Below are positions 1 to 6,298 of a stretch of DNA of 7,485 nt, one piece after another; the stretch's first letter is position 1, and every line of letters begins with the position of its first letter. The position numbers were made by a program, and so were the translations under genes. The DNA lies in assembly GCA_900553245.1 (NCBI GenBank), contig USCP01000097.1, positions 1-7,485 on the forward strand, read 5' to 3'. A model generated the notes under the pieces. It was given only the letters and a program-made list of their open reading frames with translations. It did no database searches and had not been told where the DNA came from. Source of the DNA: an uncultured Peptococcaceae bacterium (lineage in GTDB: Bacteria > Bacillota > Peptococcia > Peptococcales > Peptococcaceae).

Positions 1-431
1 TGAAGCTATGCATTATTAACGGTCCTAACCTCAACATGTTAGGCATCCGAGAACCGGATATTTACGGACGCACCACCTATGAGGATCTCTGCAACACCAT
101 TCGCGACCACGCCGAAAAACGTGGTATTGAAGTAGAGATTTATCAATCCAACCACGAAGGGGATTTGGTCGATAAGATTCAATCTTGTTACCAAACTGCC
201 GATGGTATTGTCATCAATCCTGCGGCCTACACCCATACCTCTGTGGCACTACTAGACGCTGTCAAAGCAGTTGGACTGCCTACGGTAGAAATTCATATCT
301 CTGATGTGTCCAAACGCGAAGATTTTCGTCAAATCAGCTACATCCGCGCTGCCTGCGCGAAAACCATTGCCGGTCACGGCATCAACGGTTACCTCGAAGC
401 AATGGATTATTTGTTTGAAACTATCAAATAA
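1..431 (+). CDS. aroQ: 3-dehydroquinate dehydratase, type II (5' end lacks one base)
   Basis: Catalyses dehydration of 3-dehydroquinate to 3-dehydroshikimate, the third step of the shikimate pathway to aromatic amino acids; the family is cytosolic and forms dodecamers. The window opens with TGAAGCTATGC, so the start ATG lies one base outside; the full protein would be 143 aa, normal for the family (about 140-150). Counting from that Met, the N-terminal motif NGPNLNMLG is at 7-15, followed by Arg17 and the catalytic Tyr22 in REPDIYG. The substrate-binding NPAAYTHTS is at 73-81 (Asn73, His79), the general-acid His99 is in EIHISD, and Arg110 is in the FRQISY stretch. All expected active-site residues are present, so it should be active. 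It ends at TAA and is followed by a strong terminator; its neighbour is convergent, so it belongs to an operon lying to the left, outside the window. Its promoter and ribosome binding site are not visible. Confidence 0.97.
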   Translation, partial: KLCIINGPNLNMLGIREPDIYGRTTYEDLCNTIRDHAEKRGIEVEIYQSNHEGDLVDKIQSCYQTADGIVINPAAYTHTSVALLDAVKAVGLPTVEIHISDVSKREDFRQISYIRAACAKTIAGHGINGYLEAMDYLFETIK

Positions 432-460
432 AGTACATAATCTTTCATATTATCAAGAAA

Positions 461-500
461 AAACGCCAAGTAGGCATTGCCTACTTGGCGTTTATTATTT
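461..500. terminator. Bidirectional intrinsic terminator between aroQ and the AGCS symporter gene
   Basis: A perfect 15-bp inverted repeat, arms AAACGCCAAGTAGGC at 461-475 and its complement at 479-493, has a 3-base loop. It is followed on the + strand by ATTATTTTT. On the - strand the stem is followed by a run of six T (complement of the A run at 458-463). It sits 29 bp after the aroQ stop and 10 bp after the stop of the opposing gene, so it can end both transcripts. Confidence 0.93.
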
Positions 501-509
501 TTAAAGCTA

Positions 510-1913
510 TTAGTCCCAAATCCCTGGGGTGGTATGTTCAATACCTGCTTCCTTCGCTTTAAATACCGGATCCTTGCCAGCCTTCTTTTGACGTTCGTAG
601 TCATCGAGGGCCTTCTTTACGGTACCGCTCAACATGAAGAGCGCAAAGATGTTAACGATTGCCATGCAACCCATGGTGATGTCAGCAAGCGCCCAGGCAA
701 CATCCATGGAGTTCAATGCACCAACAAATACCATTACAACGCAGCTGCAACGGAAGAGGAACAAAGCCACTTTGTTGTCAGTGATAAAACGTACGTTAAA
801 TTCTGCGTAGAAGTAGTTCCCAATCAAAGAGGTGAATGCGAAGAGCGCAACAGCCACGGTAGTGAAGTGAACACCCATTTCACCGTATACAGAAGAAATA
901 GCATGTTGCACCAATGGAATACCATTGAGTTCGCCACCCTTTTCGTATGCGCCACTGAAGAGCACGAGGAAACCGGTGGTAGAGCAGATAATCATGGTAT
1001 CGATGAATACGGAAAGTACTTGCACCAAGCCTTGCTTAACTGGGTGAGATACTTCAGAAGATGCAGCAGCGTTTGGCGCAGAACCCATCCCTGCTTCATT
1101 GGAGAACAAACCACGTTTAATCCCCATTACCAAGCAAGAACCAATCATCCCACCAAAGATGGCCTTGAAGTCAAAGGCATCCTTCAAAATCATGCTGACA
1201 ACTTCTGGGAACATGCCAATGTTTTTAACAACAACACTCAAGCCCATGAAAATGTAGAGGGCTGCCATGATTGGAACGAGAACGGAGGAGATTCTACTGA
1301 TTGCACCAACACCACCGAAGAAGAGAAGGGTGGACACAACAGCGAGAATCAAACCAATGTATACAGGCACAGAGGAGTTTTCCCAGTCAGTGCTGTAATA
1401 TTCAAATGCGGATGCGATGTTAAAGGATTGCAAACCGTTAAAGCCGTAAGCAAAGGTAATCACCAAAATAACAGAGAAGATAATCCCTAACCAACGCTTA
1501 CCGAGGGCTTTTTCAATATAGTAGGAAGGACCACCCTTAAAGATGGCGCCATCACGTTCTTTGTAGATCTGAGCCAAGGTGGATTCGGCGAATGCGGATG
1601 CGCCCCCAAGAAGTGCCACGACCCACATCCAGAAGAGCGCCCCTGGACCACCGGCTACAAGTGCAGTTGCAATCCCTGCAATGTTACCGGTACCTACACG
1701 AGATGCAGTTGCTACCATCAAAGCTTGGAAGGAAGAAATCGCTTCTTTGTCAGACTTCTTTTCCATGACAACCTTGAAGGTTTCTGGGAATAAACGAAAT
1801 TGAACAAATTTTGTTTTGATAGACATGTAGGTGCCAATCGCAATCAACAAGCCTACCAAAACATAGAGATACATATTGTCACCAATGGTAACTAAGATTT
1901 CAGCTAAGTTCAT
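510..1913 (-). CDS. AGCS-family sodium:alanine/glycine symporter
   Basis: Predicted integral membrane symporter that takes up a small neutral amino acid (alanine or glycine in characterised members) with Na+. The 467-aa length is typical. Family hallmarks are seen in order: SFQALMVATASRVGTGNIAG at 61-80, GGPGALFWMW at 88-97, FKGGPSYY around 125-132, and GIKRGLFSNEAGMGSAP at 264-280, which are the conserved substrate and ion-site regions of AGCS proteins. Hydrophobic segments recur through the whole length, and the C-terminus is a short charged tail beginning near YERQKKAGKDPVF, as in relatives. The ATG is preceded by GGGGGAG (1918-1924) four bases upstream, which supports this start. It lies 55 bp downstream of the asparaginase gene on the same strand with no hairpin between, so cotranscription is likely. 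The exact substrate (alanine, glycine, or another such as glutamine) cannot be read from sequence. A long open frame on the opposite strand is a shadow. Confidence 0.95.
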   Translation of the reverse strand: MNLAEILVTIGDNMYLYVLVGLLIAIGTYMSIKTKFVQFRLFPETFKVVMEKKSDKEAISSFQALMVATASRVGTGNIAGIATALVAGGPGALFWMWVVALLGGASAFAESTLAQIYKERDGAIFKGGPSYYIEKALGKRWLGIIFSVILVITFAYGFNGLQSFNIASAFEYYSTDWENSSVPVYIGLILAVVSTLLFFGGVGAISRISSVLVPIMAALYIFMGLSVVVKNIGMFPEVVSMILKDAFDFKAIFGGMIGSCLVMGIKRGLFSNEAGMGSAPNAAASSEVSHPVKQGLVQVLSVFIDTMIICSTTGFLVLFSGAYEKGGELNGIPLVQHAISSVYGEMGVHFTTVAVALFAFTSLIGNYFYAEFNVRFITDNKVALFLFRCSCVVMVFVGALNSMDVAWALADITMGCMAIVNIFALFMLSGTVKKALDDYERQKKAGKDPVFKAKEAGIEHTTPGIWD

Positions 1914-1930
1914 TAGACTCCCCCTATACT

Positions 1931-1958
1931 TTCATAAAATATTCAAAAACAACGACAA
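1931..1958 (-). promoter_or_regulatory. Possible promoter for the AGCS symporter gene
   Basis: On the - strand, TTGTCG (1953-1958) and TATGAA (1931-1936) are separated by 16 bp in an AT-rich gap, and lie just upstream of the ribosome binding site. Each box matches the sigma-70/SigA consensus at four of six positions, so this is weak. The gene may instead rely on read-through from asparaginase. Confidence 0.25.
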
Positions 1959-1968
1959 TCATTTTAAC

Positions 1969-2961
1969 CTAGAGCAGTGTAATTTCCCCAATATAATTGG
2001 TTTGAAACATTTGCTGTACATCGGCACGTTTTGACGATTGCCCCAAGGCCCACATCAGCTTGGTCACCGTTGCTTCTTGGGTCATGTCATTGACCGGAAT
2101 CCCACCACACGCCAGTACGCGCTTACCTGTTTCATACACATCTAGATTAGAGCATTCATAGCGGCATTGGCTTCCCACTAATACCGGAATGCCTGCCATA
2201 GAGGCCTTTTCAATTTCATCAAGCACGCTGTTCTTGATGAATGGCACACCACCCAGACCAAAGCCTTCCAAAAAGAATCCCGCAATCTCTTTTTCCATGA
2301 GATATCGGAAAAGATCCGCATCCATCCCCGGAAAATACTTAATCACGGCAATACGATTGTTGAAGCTCGGCATGAAGCGATATGCTTGGTTTTGTGCTGG
2401 GAGGGCCTGCTCATCAAGCACCAACCCAAACGCATTGGAGGTTCCCACTTGTGAATAGTTCACACTCTCAAATGCGTCAAAACTTACAGTTCGCACCTTT
2501 GCGGTACGACATCCTAAAATAATGCGGCGGTTGAACGCCACATAAACGCCACCCTTACCACTTTCAGCCATGGTCACTGCAAGACGCAGATTATCAATAG
2601 CATCGGTCAATGGTGCCGCCACCGAGAGCTGGCTCCCGGTAAATACTACAGGTATAGGTACATGCATACACATAAAGGATAGCATCGCTGAGGTGTAAGC
2701 CATTGTATCGGTGCCATGAATAATCACAATCCCATCCACCTGCTTATAATAGGTGTCTACACGTTGGGCCAGCATCACCCAATCTTCCGGCATGATATTG
2801 GCACTGTCTAGGGCCACCACATCTTCACACACAATCTCACATTGTGCCATAGGGCCTAAAAGCGCAAGAATTTCCTCCGCTCGAATCCCCGGTGCAAGAC
2901 CGTCCTTCCCTTTGACACTTGAAAAAGTGCCGCCAGTGTTCAGTAAAAGAATCTTTTTCAA
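1969..2961 (-). CDS. ansA: L-asparaginase, cytoplasmic type I-like, TTG start
   Basis: Hydrolyses L-asparagine to L-aspartate and ammonia. The 330-aa protein has no signal peptide, so it should act in the cytosol, like AnsA rather than the periplasmic type II enzyme. Visible catalytic features are the nucleophile motif NTGGTFSS at 8-15 (Thr12), Ser53 in LDSANIMPEDW, the second catalytic triad motif HGTDTM at 82-87 (Thr84-Asp85), and Lys155 in CRTAKVRT. The C-terminal domain carries GFFLEGFGLGGVP and ends with the family's DMTQEATVTKLMWALG stretch (around 293-308). The first codon is TTG, chosen because AAGGAG lies seven bases upstream, the TGGT motif follows almost at once, and the next in-frame Met is residue 38, past the active-site Thr. 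It is followed by the AGCS symporter gene after 55 bp, suggesting an amino-acid uptake and use operon. Some family members accept glutamine; specificity is not decided by sequence. The symbol is by analogy with cytoplasmic AnsA. Confidence 0.93.
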   Translation of the reverse strand: MKKILLLNTGGTFSSVKGKDGLAPGIRAEEILALLGPMAQCEIVCEDVVALDSANIMPEDWVMLAQRVDTYYKQVDGIVIIHGTDTMAYTSAMLSFMCMHVPIPVVFTGSQLSVAAPLTDAIDNLRLAVTMAESGKGGVYVAFNRRIILGCRTAKVRTVSFDAFESVNYSQVGTSNAFGLVLDEQALPAQNQAYRFMPSFNNRIAVIKYFPGMDADLFRYLMEKEIAGFFLEGFGLGGVPFIKNSVLDEIEKASMAGIPVLVGSQCRYECSNLDVYETGKRVLACGGIPVNDMTQEATVTKLMWALGQSSKRADVQQMFQTNYIGEITLL

Positions 2962-2968
2962 GGGCGTT

Positions 2969-2974
2969 CTCCTT
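2969..2974 (-). promoter_or_regulatory. Ribosome binding site that fixes the TTG start of asparaginase
   Basis: AAGGAG on the - strand, seven bases before TTG at 2959-2961. There is no ATG or GTG between this site and the TGGT active-site motif, so it decides the start codon. Confidence 0.8.
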
Positions 2975-2977
2975 CTT

Positions 2978-2994
2978 TTATGTATGTCACATAA
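2978..2994. repeat. 17-bp interrupted palindrome upstream of asparaginase
   Basis: TTATGT and ACATAA arms flank a 5-bp centre. It lies between the nhaC hairpin and the asparaginase ribosome binding site, where an operator would be expected. The arms are short and AT-rich, so chance is a real alternative. Confidence 0.3.
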
Positions 2995-3000
2995 CCATGA

Positions 3001-3032
3001 TAAAACCCGGGAGAATGTTCTTCCGGGTTTTA
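3001..3032 (-). terminator. Hairpin terminator after nhaC
   Basis: Arms at 3001-3015 and 3018-3032 pair over 14 of 15 positions around a 2-base centre, with a CCCGG core and an A-rich/T-rich base. Read on the - strand it lies 24 bp after the nhaC stop and finishes in GGGTTTTA. The U run is short and lies within the stem arm, so termination may be partial, allowing some read-through into asparaginase. Confidence 0.7.
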
Positions 3033-3056
3033 TTCGCTAAAACAAACGGTGTAAAA

Positions 3057-4679
3057 TCAGTCTGCCCATTCGGCGCCATACTTCTTTTGTTCTCTTTTCT
3101 TGAGAATAAAGAGCACGCCGATAATAAGGATAATACCAACAATCCAACCAAGCATTGCATTACGCAGGAAGCCGGCAATGATGAAAGATACGGTTGCGAT
3201 TGCTGCTACGGTCAAAGCATATGCCAATTGGGTGTTGACGTGGTTCAAGTGGAAGCACTGAGCCCCAGCAGATGCCATGATGGTAGTATCGGAGATTGGA
3301 GAGCAGTGGTCCCCGCAAACAGCCCCTGCCATGCAGGCACTCATCGCGATGATCATCAGTTGAGGGTCAGTTTCTTGGAATGCAGAAACAACGATTGGAA
3401 TGAGAATCCCGAAAGTCCCCCAGCTGGTCCCAGTCGCAAATGCGAGGAAGCAGCCAATCAAGAAGATGATGGCAGGCAAGAAGTTTACAAGTGCACCGGC
3501 AGAGTTTTCAATCAAACCGGCAACATAAGGTGCCGCACCAAGGCTATCAGTCATAGACTTGAGCGCCCAAGCAAAGGTTAAAATCAAGATAGGAGTAATC
3601 ATGGATACGAACCCTTGTGGCACACATTCCATGAATTCACTGAAGGTCATTACGCGACGTGCCATGTAAAGCACCAAGGTAATGATTAAACCAAAGAAAG
3701 AGCCTACTGCCAAACCAACGGAAGCGTCACTGTTGGAGAAGGATTCTACAAAGCTGGTCCCTTCAAAGAAGCCACCACTCCAAATCATCCCAATTACGCA
3801 GCATACGATGAGCACAAGTACAGGAAGGAGCATGTCGAGTAAGTGCCCGCCTTCTTCCTTGATGCCTTCTTCGAAGCTGTCATAAGGACGTTCGCTGGTG
3901 GTATAAAGGTCGCCCTTAATGGCGTTTAATTCGTGAAGTTCCATCAAACCGTAGTCAGATTTCATCACTGCAATGCAAATCATGAATAAGATGGTGAAAA
4001 GTGCATAGAAGTTATAAGGGATGCATTGAATAAAGAGCGCAATCCCATTGGTATCCCCAGGTACAAAACCGGATACAGCTGCAGCCCAAGAGGAAATTGG
4101 TGCAATGATGCAGATAGGCGCTGCGGTGGAGTCGATCAAATAAGCCAATTTCGCACGGGAAATTTGGAATTTATCGGTAACCGGACGCATAACGCTCCCT
4201 ACGGTCAAGCAGTTAAAATAGTCATCGATGAAAATCAAGGAACCAAGACCGATGGTAGCAAGCTGTGCGCCCACTCTGTTCTTAATCTTGGTTTGTGCCC
4301 AACGACCAAATGCCGCAGAACCACCGGATTTGTTCATCAAAGAAACAATAATCCCCAAAATAACAAGGAAAATCAAAATCCCTACATTGTAAGGGTCACT
4401 TAATACTTTGACAACACCATCGGTATACACATGGTTGATGGTCCCTTCAAAGCTAAAGCCGGAGTATAACAGCCCGCCGGTCACAACGCCGACAAATAAG
4501 GAGCTGTATACTTCTTTTGTAGCCAATGCCAAAGAAATCGCCACGATTGGTGGAACCAATGCCCAGAAAGACTGTTGAACAGATTCCGCAGTTGTGGTAA
4601 AGGCGGCTACGAGAAGGATAACAACAACACCTGCCATAACAAGCCATGTTGCTTTCCCTGACTTCTTCTTAGATGTCAT
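3057..4679 (-). CDS. nhaC: NhaC-family Na+/H+ antiporter
   Basis: Predicted inner-membrane antiporter exchanging Na+ for H+ (or another solute) in the NhaC family of the ion transporter superfamily. The 540-aa protein has a short basic cytoplasmic N-terminus (MTSKKKSGKA) followed by about a dozen hydrophobic segments. Conserved polar motifs inside membrane regions are IDDYFNCLTVGSVMRP at 151-166, DSTAAP at 183-188, the matching FATGTSWGTFGILIPI at 424-439, and GDHCSPISDTTIMAS at 456-470. This two-fold arrangement is typical of the family. A hydrophilic loop rich in acidic residues spans roughly 250-280. The ATG is preceded by GGGAGG (4688-4693) eight bases upstream. Hairpins stand on both sides, so it is probably its own unit. 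Relatives include malate/lactate antiporters, so the exchanged solute is not proven; the symbol names the family. Being next to a Na+-driven symporter fits a role in restoring the Na+ gradient. Confidence 0.9.
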   Translation of the reverse strand: MTSKKKSGKATWLVMAGVVVILLVAAFTTTAESVQQSFWALVPPIVAISLALATKEVYSSLFVGVVTGGLLYSGFSFEGTINHVYTDGVVKVLSDPYNVGILIFLVILGIIVSLMNKSGGSAAFGRWAQTKIKNRVGAQLATIGLGSLIFIDDYFNCLTVGSVMRPVTDKFQISRAKLAYLIDSTAAPICIIAPISSWAAAVSGFVPGDTNGIALFIQCIPYNFYALFTILFMICIAVMKSDYGLMELHELNAIKGDLYTTSERPYDSFEEGIKEEGGHLLDMLLPVLVLIVCCVIGMIWSGGFFEGTSFVESFSNSDASVGLAVGSFFGLIITLVLYMARRVMTFSEFMECVPQGFVSMITPILILTFAWALKSMTDSLGAAPYVAGLIENSAGALVNFLPAIIFLIGCFLAFATGTSWGTFGILIPIVVSAFQETDPQLMIIAMSACMAGAVCGDHCSPISDTTIMASAGAQCFHLNHVNTQLAYALTVAAIATVSFIIAGFLRNAMLGWIVGIILIIGVLFILKKREQKKYGAEWAD

Positions 4680-4726
4680 ATCTTGAACCTCCCAAATTAA
4701 AATAATAATGTTTATGAAAAATTACA

Positions 4727-4742
4727 TACAATACATATTGTA
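4727..4742. repeat. 16-bp perfect palindrome at the nhaC promoter (operator candidate)
   Basis: On the - strand it reads TACAATATGTATTGTA: 7-bp arms around a 2-bp centre. It overlaps the predicted -10 box of nhaC and extends towards the start site, the usual position for a repressor site. No known regulator motif is recognised. Confidence 0.45.
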
Positions 4743-4765
4743 CAGGGGAAATGTATTTTTTTCCA
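4737..4765 (-). promoter_or_regulatory. Possible nhaC promoter overlapped by a palindrome
   Basis: On the - strand, TGGAAA (4760-4765) and TACAAT (4737-4742) are 17 bp apart; they match the SigA consensus at four and five of six positions. The -10 box is the first half of a perfect palindrome, and the predicted leader is about 50 bases to the nhaC ribosome binding site and ATG. Confidence 0.45.
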
Positions 4766-4884
4766 CCATGATTGTTACTGATAAAAAAAAACTATGGATT
4801 CCAAAGCTAGTCATTCAAACAACCCCCGCCTTTTAAGTGGCTTTTCTATAACAAATATGCCTTGCATAAATACTGCATAAAAAT

Positions 4885-4911
4885 AATGACCGTTCTTCCC
4901 GAACGGTCATT
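4885..4911 (-). terminator. Intrinsic terminator after proA
   Basis: Perfect 11-bp arms (AATGACCGTTC at 4885-4895 and its complement at 4901-4911) with a 5-base loop. On the - strand the stem is followed by ATTTTTATG. It lies 8 bp after the proA stop codon. Confidence 0.88.
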
Positions 4912-4919
4912 TGTATATC

Positions 4920-6197
4920 TTAGAGGTCCTTATGATGGAACTGTTTGGTTCCTTGTGCATAATCCGTGACAATTTGTCCTTCGCCGATGAGCTTATATTT
5001 ATACGTCACAAGCCCTTCTAAACCCACAGGTCCACGGGCATGAATTTTGCCGGTGCTAATGCCTACTTCTGCGCCAAATCCATAACGGAAGCCATCGGCA
5101 AAACGGGTGGAGCAATTGCGATATACCCCTGCGCTGTCAACCATTTGAATGAAATAATTCGCAGCCTCATCATTCGCAGTCAAGATACAATCGGTATGAT
5201 GAGACCCATATTGATTGATATGAGCCACGGCTTCTTGAATATTTTCAACGAGCTTAACACTCACAATTAAATCGCCGTATTCAATACCAAATTCATCATC
5301 GGCGATCACATCAACCAGAATGTAGCTACCCACTTCCTTAGTCCCGCGCACAGTGACACCGGCTTTTGCAAAGGCATCGGCCATTTTTGGCAAAAACTCT
5401 GCGGCAATGTTGCGGTGCACCAAGACGGTTTCAACCGCATTGCATGCTGCCGCATACTGGATTTTTGCATCCACCAAAATAGGGAGCGCCATGGCTTGGT
5501 CCGCATCTGCATCCACATAAATGTGACATACCCCACTGGAATGCCCCATCACAGGAATCTTGGTGTTGTCCATGATGTAGCGCACAAACTTATTGGAACC
5601 GCGTGGAATGAGCAAGTCTACGTCTTGGTCACATTGTAAAAGCTCATCGATTTCGTTATGCTGCTCCGCTTGTAAAAGGGCACTACCCGGAAGACCGGCA
5701 CCAATCACACAATCCTTAATAATTTGGAAGAGAATACGGTTGGTGTAGGTGGTTTCCTTGCCACCCTTTAAAATAGCACAGTTGCCACTTTTGATGCACA
5801 AAGAAGCAATCTGCACAAGGGCATCCGGACGCGCTTCAAAAATGACACCAATCACGCCAATCGGCACACTCATGCGAGTTAAAATCAACCCTTCATCCAA
5901 TTCACGCTTCATGAGGGTTTTACCCAGAGGATCCGGCAGGGTTTGTAATTGACGCAAGCCAGCAATACAATCGTGGAGCTTATTTTCATCAAATTTCAAA
6001 CGTTTCTTGGTCGCAGCAGCCACACCGTTTTCTTCGGCTGCCGCCAAATCTTGAGCGTTAGCCCGAAAAATATCGGCTTGCTTTTCATCCAATGCCACCG
6101 CAATCGCTTCAAGTGCCGCATTGCGTTGTTCATTGGTGGTTGCCGCCAAAATTGGCGCAGCCAATTTCATACGACGCGCTTCTTCTTTAATATTCAT
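4920..6197 (-). CDS. proA: Glutamate-5-semialdehyde dehydrogenase (gamma-glutamyl phosphate reductase)
   Basis: Reduces gamma-glutamyl phosphate with NADPH to glutamate-5-semialdehyde, the second step of proline synthesis from glutamate; cytosolic, aldehyde dehydrogenase fold. With the start chosen here the protein is 425 aa, close to the usual 415-420. Visible features are VPIGVIGVIFEARPDA at 111-126, the nucleotide-binding region with KSGNCAILKGGKE at 136-148, LLIPRGSNKFV around 205-215, and the catalytic cysteine Cys252 in AACNAVETVLVH. The ProA family signature runs from Val317 to Ile338 and includes AHINQYGSHHTD. The ATG at 6195-6197 is chosen because AAGGAGG lies five bases upstream and the protein then begins MNIKEEARRM like its relatives; a longer frame from 6266 has no ribosome binding site. 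No proB or proC is next to it in the window: its upstream neighbour is a transporter-Nudix gene 101 bp away. A palindrome in its leader may be an operator. Confidence 0.96.
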   Translation of the reverse strand: MNIKEEARRMKLAAPILAATTNEQRNAALEAIAVALDEKQADIFRANAQDLAAAEENGVAAATKKRLKFDENKLHDCIAGLRQLQTLPDPLGKTLMKRELDEGLILTRMSVPIGVIGVIFEARPDALVQIASLCIKSGNCAILKGGKETTYTNRILFQIIKDCVIGAGLPGSALLQAEQHNEIDELLQCDQDVDLLIPRGSNKFVRYIMDNTKIPVMGHSSGVCHIYVDADADQAMALPILVDAKIQYAAACNAVETVLVHRNIAAEFLPKMADAFAKAGVTVRGTKEVGSYILVDVIADDEFGIEYGDLIVSVKLVENIQEAVAHINQYGSHHTDCILTANDEAANYFIQMVDSAGVYRNCSTRFADGFRYGFGAEVGISTGKIHARGPVGLEGLVTYKYKLIGEGQIVTDYAQGTKQFHHKDL

Positions 6198-6202
6198 AGT
6201 GG

Positions 6203-6209
6203 CCTCCTT
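6203..6209 (-). promoter_or_regulatory. Ribosome binding site that fixes the proA start
   Basis: AAGGAGG on the - strand, five bases before ATG at 6195-6197. It rules in this start over the 23-codon-longer frame that begins at 6266. Confidence 0.88.
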
Positions 6210-6215
6210 TTCGGT

Positions 6216-6233
6216 AAAATCGATGTCGATTTT
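6216..6233. repeat. 18-bp perfect palindrome in the proA leader
   Basis: AAAATCGATGTCGATTTT: 8-bp arms round a 2-bp centre, just upstream of the proA ribosome binding site. It could be a protein-binding operator; a stable RNA hairpin is unlikely because the loop would be only two bases. No known regulator motif is recognised. Confidence 0.45.
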
Positions 6234-6249
6234 CGATAGTATTGCTGTT

Positions 6250-6278
6250 ATCTTATCACAAAGCATAAGTCTTGTCGC
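6250..6278 (-). promoter_or_regulatory. Possible proA promoter
   Basis: On the - strand, GCGACA (6273-6278) and TAAGAT (6250-6255) are 17 bp apart, each matching the SigA consensus at four of six positions. It would give a leader of roughly 45 bases containing the palindrome. No U-tailed terminator separates proA from the gene upstream, so read-through is also possible. Confidence 0.25.
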
Positions 6279-6290
6279 GGAAAAACCGCG
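6276..6290. repeat. Small hairpin in the gap before proA
   Basis: CGCGG and CCGCG arms with a 5-base loop, 8 bp after the stop of the transporter-Nudix gene. No U run follows on the - strand, so it is not a standard terminator; it might cap or stabilise the 3' end of the upstream transcript. Confidence 0.35.
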
Positions 6291-6298
6291 TCATCCTT

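Larger units (their letters stand above)
4680..4884. other. Gene-free stretch upstream of nhaC
   Basis: These 205 bases lie between the nhaC ATG and the proA terminator and hold no credible gene. Besides the promoter and palindrome they contain, read on the - strand, a G5 run (4823-4827), a nine-T tract (4783-4791) preceded by only a weak stem around CTAGCTTTGG and CCATAG, and near the proA end two copies of TGCATAAA (+ strand 4863-4870 and 4874-4881) spaced 11 bp apart. A short untranslated RNA is possible but not supported by a convincing fold. Confidence 0.5.

Noticed and set aside
477..1490. Long open frame (337 codons) on the + strand opposite the AGCS symporter gene
   Set aside because: It begins inside the terminator, encodes a low-complexity, His/Asn/Glu-rich sequence with no family features, and lies wholly antisense to a clear membrane protein gene.
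2919..3581. Open frame of 220 codons on the + strand across the asparaginase-nhaC gap
   Set aside because: It runs antisense to two well-supported genes and through the nhaC hairpin, and its Cys-rich translation resembles no family.
4828..4846. GCC/GGC stem followed by TTTT on the + strand
   Set aside because: Only three paired bases, and no + strand gene ends nearby.
4680..4884. T-box, tRNA or known Na+/Li+ riboswitch upstream of nhaC
   Set aside because: No T-box GGTGG core, no tRNA cloverleaf and no recognisable riboswitch core could be traced by eye; kept only as an open question.
6198..6266. Extension of proA by 23 residues to an upstream ATG
   Set aside because: No ribosome binding site precedes it, the extra sequence overlaps the palindrome and leader, and relatives begin at the MNIKEEARRM position.
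6276..6290. Hairpin as a terminator between the transporter-Nudix gene and proA
   Set aside because: The stem is only 5 bp and no U run follows on the - strand.
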